A stretch of DNA of 23,626 nucleotides from Bacteroidota bacterium (GTDB lineage: Bacteria; Bacteroidota; Bacteroidia; Bacteroidales; UBA10428). Below, in pieces: positions 15,501 through 22,372 of this stretch. The notes beneath the pieces were generated by a model. It was not told the origin of the DNA, ran no database searches, and saw only the letters and a program-made list of their open reading frames with translations. How positions within the stretch are numbered: the first letter of the stretch is position 1; every line of letters starts with the position of its first letter. The position numbers and the translations under genes are program-made. The stretch covers positions 1-23,626 of the forward strand of contig JAGDMB010000005.1 of assembly GCA_017860375.1 (NCBI GenBank), written 5' to 3'.

Positions 15501-15591
15501 TATTCTTTATTCTTTGTTCTTTATTCTTTGGATTTTGGTCTTTTGTCCTTAATCTTCATTCTTGGTTCTTGGTTCTTGGTTCTTGGTTCTA
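15501..15591. repeat. Heptanucleotide tandem array overlapping the folA 3' end
   Basis: Thirteen 7-base units in unbroken phase are present, with loose consensus nnTTCTT. They run from TATTCTT, TATTCTT, TGTTCTT at the left, through diverged units, to CATTCTT and GGTTCTT three times at the right. The units differ in a graded way along the array, as expected if it grew by copying neighbours. The stop codon of folA (15521-15523) lies inside it, and about 23 codons of folA are repeat-derived. Confidence 0.85.
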
Positions 15592-16081
15592 TTCTTCTAT
15601 ATTTCAAAAAGGAATAAGCAAAATCATTTTGAGGGTCATTCATACCCTTTTCTTCCTCAATAATTTCCCATTCGACGGGAAGGATCTCCGGAAAAAAGGT
15701 ATCGGCATCAAAGGTTTTGTGCACACGGGTAATATACATTTTTTGTGCATGCGGCAGAAACTGGCGGTAGACCGATGCGCCGCCAATGACAAAGTTTTCA
15801 CGGTCAGCTTCGCATTTTTCGATGGCTTCACGGATGGAATAGGCCATTTCGCAACCCGGAAAAGAATCACCGGGATCATCGGAAATGACGATATTCCTGC
15901 GGTTTGCCAGCGGCCTTTTTGGCAGGGAAAAAAAGGTATTTTTTCCCATGATCACCGTATGTCCCGCGGTAATTTGCTTAAACCGCTTCATGTCAGCGGA
16001 AATATGCCATAAAAGTTTATTTTCCTTCCCGATGGCATTGTTTTCAGCAATGGCTACAATAATGGAAATTTTCTTCACCAT
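15521..16081 (-). CDS. folA: Dihydrofolate reductase with a repeat-derived C-terminal tail
   Basis: DHFR reduces dihydrofolate with NADPH, regenerating the tetrahydrofolate that thymidylate synthase oxidises. Residues 1-163 show the full fold: ISIIVAIAENNAIGKENKLLWHISADMKRFKQITAGHTVIMGKNTF at the start, NFVIGGASVYRQFLP near 95-110, and FAYSFLKYRRI as the usual end. The remaining 23 residues (about 164-186) are Lys/Arg/Pro/Glu/Asn-rich with a seven-residue period (EPRTKNQ). They are encoded by the heptamer array, so the natural protein probably ended near 163 before the array removed or displaced the stop. The gene starts 10 bases after thyA and is co-transcribed with it. Enzyme activity should survive. 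Confidence 0.95.
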   Translation of the reverse strand: MVKKISIIVAIAENNAIGKENKLLWHISADMKRFKQITAGHTVIMGKNTFFSLPKRPLANRRNIVISDDPGDSFPGCEMAYSIREAIEKCEADRENFVIGGASVYRQFLPHAQKMYITRVHKTFDADTFFPEILPVEWEIIEEEKGMNDPQNDFAYSFLKYRRIEPRTKNQEPRMKIKDKRPKSKE

Positions 16082-16091
16082 AGAAACAGGG

Positions 16092-16886
16092 TTAGACCGA
16101 TATTTCGCCTTTTATGTGCGGATGGGGATTATAATTTTCAAGGGTGAAATCCGAATACGTGAAATCAAACAACGATTTCACGGCAGGATTCAGCATCATG
16201 GATGGCAAAGGCCTGGGTTCACGGGTAAGCTGCAGCCTGACCTGTTCGAGATGGTTCCTGTAAATGTGGGCATCGCCAAGGGTATGGATGAATTCCCCGG
16301 GTTTCAGGTTAACCGTCTGGGCCACCATCATGAGCAACAGGGCATACGATGCAATGTTGAAAGGGACACCTATAAAAATATCGGCACTGCGCTGGTACAA
16401 CTGAAGGGAGAGTTTTCCACCGGCCACATAAAACTGAAACAGGACATGGCATGGCGGCAGCGCCATATTTTCAAGATCGGCCACATTCCATGCACTGACG
16501 ATATGACGCCTGGAATCGGGATTATGCCGGATCGACTGCAGTATGGCTGAAATCTGGTCAATGGAGGTTCCGGCATAGGAGGGCCATGACCTCCACTGGA
16601 AGCCGTAAATATGGCCAAGCTCACCCTCCGGGGAAGCCCATTCGTCCCAGATGGTCACCCCGTTTTCATTCAGGTACCGGGTGTTGGTCTCTCCCCTGAG
16701 AAACCACAGAAGTTCGTAGATAACGGATTTCAGGTGAATCTTTTTCGTCGTCATCAGCGGAAAGCCATCCTGCAGGTCAAACCTCATCTGGTAGCCAAAA
16801 ACGCTCCGGGTGCCGGTACCGGTACGGTCCATTTTTTCATGTCCATGCTCCAGCACGTGCTTTAACAAGTCAAGGTAAGGTTTCAT
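16092..16886 (-). CDS. thyA: Thymidylate synthase
   Basis: ThyA makes dTMP from dUMP with methylene-tetrahydrofolate. From ATG 16886 the protein is 264 residues, the standard length of the E. coli enzyme. The frame upstream to 16952 adds an unsupported leader. Key motifs are HGHEKMDRTGTGTRSVFG at 15-32, SRRHIVSAWN near 125, catalytic Cys in ALPPCHVLFQFYV near 145, and QRSADIFIGVPFNIASYALL near 165. The end HPHIKGEISV is also conserved. It is followed after 10 bases by folA, the natural partner. Confidence 0.98.
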   Translation of the reverse strand: MKPYLDLLKHVLEHGHEKMDRTGTGTRSVFGYQMRFDLQDGFPLMTTKKIHLKSVIYELLWFLRGETNTRYLNENGVTIWDEWASPEGELGHIYGFQWRSWPSYAGTSIDQISAILQSIRHNPDSRRHIVSAWNVADLENMALPPCHVLFQFYVAGGKLSLQLYQRSADIFIGVPFNIASYALLLMMVAQTVNLKPGEFIHTLGDAHIYRNHLEQVRLQLTREPRPLPSMMLNPAVKSLFDFTYSDFTLENYNPHPHIKGEISV

Positions 16887-16923
16887 ACCATTAGCGGTTC
16901 TTCTGCTTTCGGAGGTAAAAATA

Positions 16924-16957
16924 GTAAAGTAGCCATAAAGCGCACGGATCAAACCTA
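16924..16957 (-). promoter_or_regulatory. Candidate thyA promoter elements
   Basis: Read on the minus strand, TAGGTTTG (16957-16950) matches the -7 consensus fully but lacks a -33 box. Alternatively its TTTG is itself a -33 box, with TACTTTAC (16931-16924) as a weaker -7 after an 18-base spacer. Either gives a leader of 30-60 bases. Which is used cannot be decided from the sequence. Confidence 0.35.
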
Positions 16958-16973
16958 TAAAGTTATCTACAGG

Positions 16974-16999
16974 TGTTCATTTCTTTTATGTTATGAACA
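16974..16999. promoter_or_regulatory. Dyad in the thyA / AI-2E divergent promoter region
   Basis: TGTTCAT (16974-16980) and ATGAACA (16993-16999) are exact reverse complements 12 bases apart. The pair lies between the divergent thyA and AI-2E-family genes. It could be an operator. At 7 bp per arm, chance is not excluded. Confidence 0.3.
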
Positions 17000-17049
17000 T
17001 GAGCAGGGGGTCTTTTTTTTATTATTTTTAGCCCCTATTATCCTTGATA

Positions 17050-18150
17050 ATGAATAAAACCGCACGGTATATCTTTTCTGCAATTGGCATTGTGCTGTTA
17101 GGTTTTATCCTGTGGTATTTCAAAAACATCGTACTTTACATCCTGCTCTCCCTTGTTCTTTCGTTACTTGGCAGACCCATTTTCGACCTGCTGGGCAGGA
17201 TCCGGATCCGCAAACACTGTCTGCCTTCTGCCGTGCGTTCTATTTTCACCCTGATCCTGTTGATCGGTGCGTTGCTCCTCTTTTTTGGCATTTTCATACC
17301 CCTAATCGTGGATAAGGCGTATGAGCTTTCAAATCTTGATACCCAGAAACTTGTAGCCAGCCTTCAGGAGCCCCTCGGCGATCTCGAAAGGTGGTTGAAC
17401 CGGTACAAGGTATTACCCGAAGGAGGATTCTCGGTTAACGATCTGGCGGCTAAAATCACATCGAAGATCAATATCGCATCGGTAGCGAACTTTTTTGGCA
17501 ACATCGCAGGTACCCTGGGCAATGTTGCCGTGGCCATTTTCAGTACGGTATTCATCACCTTTTTCTTCCTGAAAGATGAATCGCTTTTCAGCCGGGCGAT
17601 TCTTTCCATAATTCCCGATCATCTGATGGATGAAGTGTCCCGGATGATGTCCTCCACCAGAAAACTGCTGATCCGGTATTTTGGAGGCCTTGTTATTGAG
17701 GTTTCCGGAGTCATTCTCTTGAGTTTTATCGGTTTCCTGATCCTGGGAATATCTTTTAATGATGCCTTGCTGATGGGATTTCTTGCAGGAATACTGAATA
17801 TCATTCCCTATATCGGCCCGATTATGGGAGGCATTTTAGCCGTACTTATCGGTTTTGTCACCCATCTCGACCTTCCGTTCCGCACTGAATTGCTGCCCCT
17901 GATGATATGGGTAGTGGTGGTATGTTCCGTGGTTCAGATCATCGACAACTGGATTTTTCAACCCTTGATTTACTCCAGCAGCGTAAATGCCCATCCGCTG
18001 GAAATTTTCATTGTTTTTCTTATGGCAGGAAGCGTGGGAGGAATTCTGGGGATGATCGCAGCTGTTCCAACATATATTATAGTAAGAGTTTTTGCTAAGG
18101 AATTTTTTAATAACTTTAAATTTGTTCAGTCATTCACAAAGAATATATAA
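17050..18150 (+). CDS. AI-2E-family (PerM/UPF0118) membrane transporter
   Basis: This 366-residue polytopic inner-membrane protein has an N-terminal pair of hydrophobic segments (about 7-45), another near 60-90, and a soluble amphipathic stretch (about 95-145). A membrane-rich C-terminal half follows, including IIPYIGPIMGGILAVLIG near 248 and the last segment FIVFLMAGSVGGILGMIAAVPTYIIVRV. These are the marks of the AI-2E transporter family. Members export diverse substrates, including Na+/H+ antiport in some; the substrate here is unknown, and autoinducer transport should not be assumed. I chose ATG 17050 rather than the TTG two codons earlier. A -7-like TATTTTTA lies at 17023-17030. The PKD gene begins eight bases after its stop. 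Confidence 0.93.
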   Translation: MNKTARYIFSAIGIVLLGFILWYFKNIVLYILLSLVLSLLGRPIFDLLGRIRIRKHCLPSAVRSIFTLILLIGALLLFFGIFIPLIVDKAYELSNLDTQKLVASLQEPLGDLERWLNRYKVLPEGGFSVNDLAAKITSKINIASVANFFGNIAGTLGNVAVAIFSTVFITFFFLKDESLFSRAILSIIPDHLMDEVSRMMSSTRKLLIRYFGGLVIEVSGVILLSFIGFLILGISFNDALLMGFLAGILNIIPYIGPIMGGILAVLIGFVTHLDLPFRTELLPLMIWVVVVCSVVQIIDNWIFQPLIYSSSVNAHPLEIFIVFLMAGSVGGILGMIAAVPTYIIVRVFAKEFFNNFKFVQSFTKNI

Positions 18151-18158
18151 AAATCCGG

Positions 18159-19529
18159 ATGATCAGTAAAGCGCCTATAGTTTTCCTTATTCTTGCCCTC
18201 ATGCTGCCCTTTGCCGGAATAGCGCAAACCAGTACATACGACATTTCCGCCGATGTAACCGCAGGATGTGATTCGATTAAGGTGAAATTCACCTTTATTG
18301 ATAATGCCCTCGAGGATACGATACACAATTTCTTCTGGGATTTCGGCAACGGCGAAAGCAGCGAATTGCGTGACCCGCCTATCGTTTCGTATACTGTGCC
18401 TGCCCCGTATACCGTAACACTCCTTTTTGGCAGCAGTATTGAAAACATGCTGGAGAGTGATTTGACCATTATAAAAAATAATTATATCACGGTCTATCCA
18501 ACCATAAAGGCCGATTTTACTTATACCGATACCACCGAGATAGGGTATTATGCCATAAGTTTCAAACACAAAGACCAGCCATACAGCAATGCGGGAATTT
18601 ATGCCTGGGATTTCGGTGACGGTGAAACCTCTGCTGATCGCAATGTGATTCACAACTATGCCGGTCCGGGGACCTATACCGTTAAGCTGGCGGTTTCCAC
18701 CCTTTATGGATGTACCGACAGTTCGAAACAGGTTATTACCCTTGCAGCCCCGCCCGATATTCCCCTGATTGTTGCCAGTGATACCTTCGGTTGCGGGGAA
18801 GCCAGGGTGAAGTTTGCACTGGATAATGTAGACCCAGGCACTGTAACCTCCATCCTCTGGGATTTCGGGAACGGAACCACCAGCGATCAGGTGGATCCGG
18901 ATACCGTGGTTTACAATACTCCCGGCTATTTTGATGTCTCGGTGGTCATTAACGGAGACCAGGCCCATGCCGTTTCAGAAGAAAGACTCGTGCATGTTCA
19001 GCTTTTATCACCTGCCGATTTTACTTATGCTGAAACCGCTGACTATGATACGTATATTTTAGAACATACCGGAGTCACCGATCCTTCTGCCACCTATAGG
19101 TATTTATGGGAAATACATGATGTAGACACAGACACCACCAAACAGATAACAGTCACATTTCCTGCCCCGGATACCGTTTACACGGTTAAGCTTACCGTAT
19201 CTGATAATTTCGGCTGCACGGATTCGAAGGAAACCAGCCTCTATGTTTTCTCGGAATTGATCGTGCAAAATGTGTTCACTCCCAACGGGGACAACCGGAA
19301 TGATTTCTTTACGGTTTCCAGTTATGGAAGCACGCCGCTGGCTTTGAAGATATTTACACGCTCGGGTTCGCTTGTATATGAAGCGGAAGGCTATACCATT
19401 ACCTGGGACGGATGCACATCATGGGGACTGGAGCTTAGCCAGGGAATATACTATTATGTTCTCGATGCCATCGGGGATAACCCGGACAAACGATTCCATA
19501 AATCGGGATTTATTTACCTGTACCGGTAA
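18159..19529 (+). CDS. Secreted PKD-domain protein with type IX secretion (gliding-motility) C-terminal domain
   Basis: This 456-residue protein has a signal peptide (MISKAPIVFLILALMLPFAGIAQ). Four PKD-like beta-sandwich domains of about 80 residues follow. The first three carry the WDFGNG/WDFGDG core motif (near 58, 148 and 231). The fourth has YLWEIHD instead and is degenerate. The last 80 residues form the gliding-motility-associated C-terminal domain (VFTPNGDNRNDFF ... LKIFTRSGSLVYE ... WDG ... LSQGIYYYVLDA). This serves as a type B sorting signal for the type IX secretion system. The protein is therefore probably exported to the cell surface or medium, with a binding or adhesive role inferred from PKD domains. 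No enzymatic domain is present. It follows the AI-2E gene after eight bases. Confidence 0.9.
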   Translation: MISKAPIVFLILALMLPFAGIAQTSTYDISADVTAGCDSIKVKFTFIDNALEDTIHNFFWDFGNGESSELRDPPIVSYTVPAPYTVTLLFGSSIENMLESDLTIIKNNYITVYPTIKADFTYTDTTEIGYYAISFKHKDQPYSNAGIYAWDFGDGETSADRNVIHNYAGPGTYTVKLAVSTLYGCTDSSKQVITLAAPPDIPLIVASDTFGCGEARVKFALDNVDPGTVTSILWDFGNGTTSDQVDPDTVVYNTPGYFDVSVVINGDQAHAVSEERLVHVQLLSPADFTYAETADYDTYILEHTGVTDPSATYRYLWEIHDVDTDTTKQITVTFPAPDTVYTVKLTVSDNFGCTDSKETSLYVFSELIVQNVFTPNGDNRNDFFTVSSYGSTPLALKIFTRSGSLVYEAEGYTITWDGCTSWGLELSQGIYYYVLDAIGDNPDKRFHKSGFIYLYR

Positions 19530-19566
19530 TCATTGATCTTCAAAGGCAGGTTTGTGCAAAGCCTCC

Positions 19567-19593
19567 TTGCCGGGCAAAGGCATGCCCTGGCAA
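19567..19593. other. Hairpin between the PKD and Fe-type SOD genes
   Basis: TTGCC-GGGCA on the left pairs with TGCCC-T-GGCAA on the right (one bulged T) around a 6-base loop. It sits in the 91-base gap between convergent genes. There is no T-run. It shares CCGGGCAAAGG with the hairpin at 11890. Confidence 0.55.
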
Positions 19594-19620
19594 TCCGTTC
19601 AATAACCGTATGGGATTTCC

Positions 19621-20196
19621 TTAAAACCTTTCCGAAATTACTTTCCAGTCAAGCACATTCCAAAAGGCCTGAAGGTAATCGGGCCTTTTGTTCTGATAGT
19701 CAAGGTAATAGGCATGTTCCCATACATCGCAGGTCAGCAGTGGCGTTAAACCCTGGCGCAGAGGATTGCCGGCATTGCTTTCCTGGACAATATCCAGGGT
19801 CTGATCGCCCTTTTTTACCAGCCATGCCCAGCCTGATCCAAAGAGGGTGACGGCGGCTTTTGTAAATTGCTCCCTGAAGGCATCAAATGACCCGAACCGG
19901 CTTTCGATGGCTTGGGCAAGATTTCCCTGGGGTTGCCTGACTCCTTCCGGAGAAAAGCTTAAAAAATAAAAGGTATGGTTCCACACCTGGGCTCCGTTGT
20001 TGAAAATGCCCCCATCCGCCTCCCGGATGATCTGCTCAAGGGTTGCATTTTCAAATTTCGATCCGGGAATCAGGTTATTCAGATTATTGATATAAGCCTG
20101 ATGATGCTTCCCATAATGGAATTCAAGTGTCTGCTTTGAAATGTAGGGCTGGAGGGCATCCAATGCATAGGGTAGTTTCGGCAGTTCAAATGACAT
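19621..20196 (-). CDS. sodB: Superoxide dismutase, Fe-type signature
   Basis: It dismutates superoxide to oxygen and hydrogen peroxide in the cytoplasm. The 191-residue protein has all four metal ligands: His27, His74, Asp157 and His161 (DVWEHAYY). Gln70 in FNNGAQVWNHTFYF, with Ala-Gly in SNAGNPL near 141-143, is the arrangement that marks Fe-type enzymes. Mn-type enzymes place a Gln in the second site instead. Metal use should still be tested, because some Bacteroidetes SODs accept either metal. It is followed by the PKD gene on the opposite strand and preceded by the second sod, 208 bases upstream. Its promoter lies inside a separate dyad at 20211-20238, so it is probably transcribed on its own. 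Confidence 0.95.
   Translation of the reverse strand: MSFELPKLPYALDALQPYISKQTLEFHYGKHHQAYINNLNNLIPGSKFENATLEQIIREADGGIFNNGAQVWNHTFYFLSFSPEGVRQPQGNLAQAIESRFGSFDAFREQFTKAAVTLFGSGWAWLVKKGDQTLDIVQESNAGNPLRQGLTPLLTCDVWEHAYYLDYQNKRPDYLQAFWNVLDWKVISERF
19661..19690 (+). other. Terminator-like hairpin embedded in the Fe-type SOD coding sequence
   Basis: CAAAAGGCC (19661-19669) and GGCCTTTTG (19682-19690) are exact reverse complements with a 12-base loop. On the plus strand the stem ends in TTTTG, like a weak intrinsic terminator for read-through from the PKD gene. It encodes residues near the C-terminus of the SOD (KRPDYLQAFW), so the codons partly dictate it. Confidence 0.4.
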
Positions 20197-20210
20197 GATG
20201 ATTTGATTTT

Positions 20211-20238
20211 AAATTATGCTAAAAGGTACACATAATTT
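20211..20238 (-). promoter_or_regulatory. Fe-type SOD promoter inside an inverted repeat
   Basis: AAATTATG (20211-20218) and CATAATTT (20231-20238) are exact reverse complements 12 bases apart. On the minus strand the space between them holds TACCTTTT (20228-20221), 7 of 8 to the TAnnTTTG -7 box. A repressor on this dyad would cover the promoter. The implied leader is about 18 bases. Confidence 0.45.
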
Positions 20239-20272
20239 GAATCATGGACAACAACTGCTGATTTAAAATTTA

Positions 20273-20298
20273 TAGAGACACTAAAAATCGCGTCTCTA
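20273..20298. repeat. Decayed palindromic intergenic repeat
   Basis: TAGAGAC (20273-20279) pairs with GTCTCTA (20292-20298) around an A/T-rich centre followed by CGC. It resembles the TAGAGACGCG...CGCGTCTCTA palindromes I recall from intergenic DNA of Bacteroidetes and cyanobacteria, with one arm mutated inside. It has no transposase. Confidence 0.55.
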
Positions 20299-20307
20299 CA
20301 AAAACAC

Positions 20308-20396
20308 CGCTAACTGTCGATAACTGCCACTCACGGCTAACTGATTACCGATAACAGATCAAGCTCACCGATTACCTCTTACCGATAACCGCTTGC
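20308..20396. repeat. Heptanucleotide tandem array at the 3' end of the Mn-type sod
   Basis: About ten 7-base units end in TAAC or TTAC (CGCTAAC, CGATAAC, TGATTAC, CGATTAC, CTCTTAC and others). Phase is constant at 20335-20355 and 20362-20396, with short interruptions elsewhere. It ends eight bases from the stop codon of the sod gene. The units CTCTTAC and CGATTAC are shared with the array at 79-208, 20 kb away, so they belong to one repeat family. Confidence 0.75.
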
Positions 20397-20404
20397 CTTT
20401 TCCC

Positions 20405-21004
20405 TTATCCCTTGAACCTCCTGGACACTTCATCCCAGTTGATCACGTTCCAGAATGCCCCTACATATTCATTTCTCCGGTTCTGGTATTTCAGATAATA
20501 GGCATGCTCCCATACATCAATCCCGAGAATCGGTATGCCCCTGACTTCGGCAATATCCATCAGGGGATTGTCCTGGTTCGGAGTGGAAGTCACCTTAAGT
20601 TCGTTCCCGCTTTTGACCAGCCAGGCCCAGCCCGAACCAAAACGGGTCATGGCTGCCTGCGTGAAAAGTTCCCTGAACTTTTCGAACGATCCGAAATGGG
20701 TATTGATGGCTGCACCCAGATCGCCCGAAGGTTGACCCCCGCCGGATGGCGACATTATTGTCCAGAACAGGTTATGGTTGTAATACCCGCCTCCGTTGTT
20801 TCTCACGGCTACAGGCAATTTGGAAATGGAAGCCAGGATTTCTTCAATTTTCCGGTCCTGCCATTCGCTTCCGGCCAGGGCATTGTTCAGATTTGTGGTG
20901 TAAGCACCATGATGCTTTGTATAATGGATCTCCATCGTACGGGCATCAATATTCGGTTCCAGCGCTGCATAATCGTACGCCAATGAAGGCAATTCGTAAA
21001 CCAT
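20405..21004 (-). CDS. sodA: Superoxide dismutase, Mn-type signature
   Basis: The second SOD of the pair has 199 residues with ligands His27, His77, Asp163 and His167 (DVWEHAYY). Here the loop before the second His is RNNGGGYYNHNLFW, without Gln. Gln144 in PNQDNPLM supplies the second-sphere residue instead, the Mn-type arrangement. It is only moderately similar to the neighbour, so the pair is not a recent duplication. Its promoter (TATATTTA at 21059-21052 on the minus strand) overlaps a 23-bp palindrome. This suggests tight control, for example by a Fur/PerR-type regulator sensing iron or peroxide. Metal assignment from residues alone is provisional, as cambialistic enzymes exist. Confidence 0.95.
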   Translation of the reverse strand: MVYELPSLAYDYAALEPNIDARTMEIHYTKHHGAYTTNLNNALAGSEWQDRKIEEILASISKLPVAVRNNGGGYYNHNLFWTIMSPSGGGQPSGDLGAAINTHFGSFEKFRELFTQAAMTRFGSGWAWLVKSGNELKVTSTPNQDNPLMDIAEVRGIPILGIDVWEHAYYLKYQNRRNEYVGAFWNVINWDEVSRRFKG

Positions 21005-21031
21005 ATTCGTTTGTTTTAAAGGACTGTTTTA

Positions 21032-21059
21032 TTATTTAGAATCATTCTAAATAAATATA
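21032..21059 (-). promoter_or_regulatory. Operator-promoter of the Mn-type sod: 23-bp palindrome
   Basis: TTATTTAGAAT (21032-21042) and its exact reverse complement (21044-21054) flank a central C. The inner 7-1-7 part, TTAGAAT-C-ATTCTAA, differs from the PerR-box consensus TTATAAT-N-ATTATAA at one base per half. It is also Fur-like in form. The minus-strand -7 box TATATTTA (21059-21052) overlaps it, so transcription would begin close to its centre. It lies about 70 bases before the divergent waaA start. Confidence 0.7.
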
Positions 21060-21125
21060 GGAACATTTCGTTTCACACTTTGTTCAAAAAATGATTTACT
21101 TTGTTGGCTTCACAGGGTTTAAGGT

Positions 21126-22364
21126 ATGAAGTACATCTATTCAGCGGCAATAAGGCTCTATGGTCTGGGCATTTTTGCCGCATCGTTTTTTAATCCGAAA
21201 GCACGTTTATGGATAAGGGGTAGGAAAGGAATTTTCTCCCGGATGGAAGAAAAAGTAAAAAACAACCGTTTGATCTGGTTTCATGCTGCATCACTCGGGG
21301 AATTTGAACAGGGACGGCCCGTAATGGAAGAGATCCGGCGCCGCTACCCGGTTTATACCATACTGCTTACATTTTTTTCCCCCTCGGGTTACGAGATCCG
21401 CAAGAATTACAACGGGGCGGATTACATTTTTTATTTGCCCCTGGATACAAAACAAAATGCCGCACGGTTTATTTCGTTGATAAAACCGGCGATGGCGATT
21501 TTTATCAAGTATGAATTCTGGTACCATTACCTCGTTCAATTGCATAAAAATCAAATTCCCGTTTATCTCATCTCAGGAATATTCCGGCCCGGACAGGTCT
21601 TTTTCCAATGGTACGGAAAATGGTACCGGAAAATGCTTTCGTATTTTGACCGCCTTTTTGTCCAGAACCATGAATCCCTTGCCTTATTGCACAGCCTGTC
21701 GGTCAATAATGTCACCCTGGCAGGGGATACGCGTTTTGACCGTGTCAGGCAGATCGCCGCATCCACCCATGAAATTCCGGTTGCAGCCCGTTTCAAAGGG
21801 GATCATCTTTGCATCGTGGCGGGCAGTACATGGTCCGCAGACGAAGACCTGCTGATCCGGTATATCCATTCCTGCGATGAAACGGTAAAATTTATTCTGG
21901 CACCGCATGAAATCCACGAAGAGCATATCCGTCGGATCATTCAGCAACTCAGGAGATCCTATGTGCGGTTCTCGGAAGCAAAGGAAAATAGCGTGTCCGA
22001 CAAACAGGTATTGATCATTGACAATATCGGCCTCTTATCCTCTCTGTACCGTTATGGCGATGTAGCCTACATCGGAGGAGGCTTTGGAAAAGGGATACAC
22101 AATATCCTCGAAGCGGCTACTTTTGGACTCCCTGTAATTTTCGGGCCTGCCTATGCAAAATTCAACGAAGCCGTCGAGCTTGCAGGACTTGGCGGTGCTG
22201 TGAGTGTTGCCGGAATGGAGGAATTGCAATCGCACCTGAACCACTGGCTCAGCGACAAAGCAGACCGGCTCAGGGCTGGCAATGTATCAAAAGATTTCGT
22301 TCACCGGAAAGCAGGGGCAACCTCTATAATCGTCAATCAATTGTTTCCCGGTCAGCTGCAATAA
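21126..22364 (+). CDS. waaA: 3-deoxy-D-manno-octulosonic acid (Kdo) transferase
   Basis: WaaA (KdtA) moves Kdo from CMP-Kdo onto lipid IVA at the cytoplasmic face of the inner membrane. The 412-residue protein begins with a hydrophobic membrane anchor (MKYIYSAAIRLYGLGIFAASFF). HAASLGEFEQGRPVMEEI, near residues 55-72, includes the conserved Glu thought to be catalytic. FIKYEFWYHYL lies near 130. The C-terminal nucleotide-sugar part ends in GDVAYIGGGFGKGIHNILEAATFGLPVIFGP near 310-340. CMP-Kdo comes from kdsB in this window. The HD-domain gene follows after eight bases. The number of Kdo residues added cannot be read from sequence. Confidence 0.96.
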   Translation: MKYIYSAAIRLYGLGIFAASFFNPKARLWIRGRKGIFSRMEEKVKNNRLIWFHAASLGEFEQGRPVMEEIRRRYPVYTILLTFFSPSGYEIRKNYNGADYIFYLPLDTKQNAARFISLIKPAMAIFIKYEFWYHYLVQLHKNQIPVYLISGIFRPGQVFFQWYGKWYRKMLSYFDRLFVQNHESLALLHSLSVNNVTLAGDTRFDRVRQIAASTHEIPVAARFKGDHLCIVAGSTWSADEDLLIRYIHSCDETVKFILAPHEIHEEHIRRIIQQLRRSYVRFSEAKENSVSDKQVLIIDNIGLLSSLYRYGDVAYIGGGFGKGIHNILEAATFGLPVIFGPAYAKFNEAVELAGLGGAVSVAGMEELQSHLNHWLSDKADRLRAGNVSKDFVHRKAGATSIIVNQLFPGQLQ

Positions 22365-22372
22365 AACCATCC

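Noticed and set aside
18126..18968. 280-codon minus-strand frame opposite the PKD gene
   Set aside because: The plus-strand frame has a signal peptide, PKD motifs and a sorting domain; the opposite frame has no recognisable domain and is a shadow.
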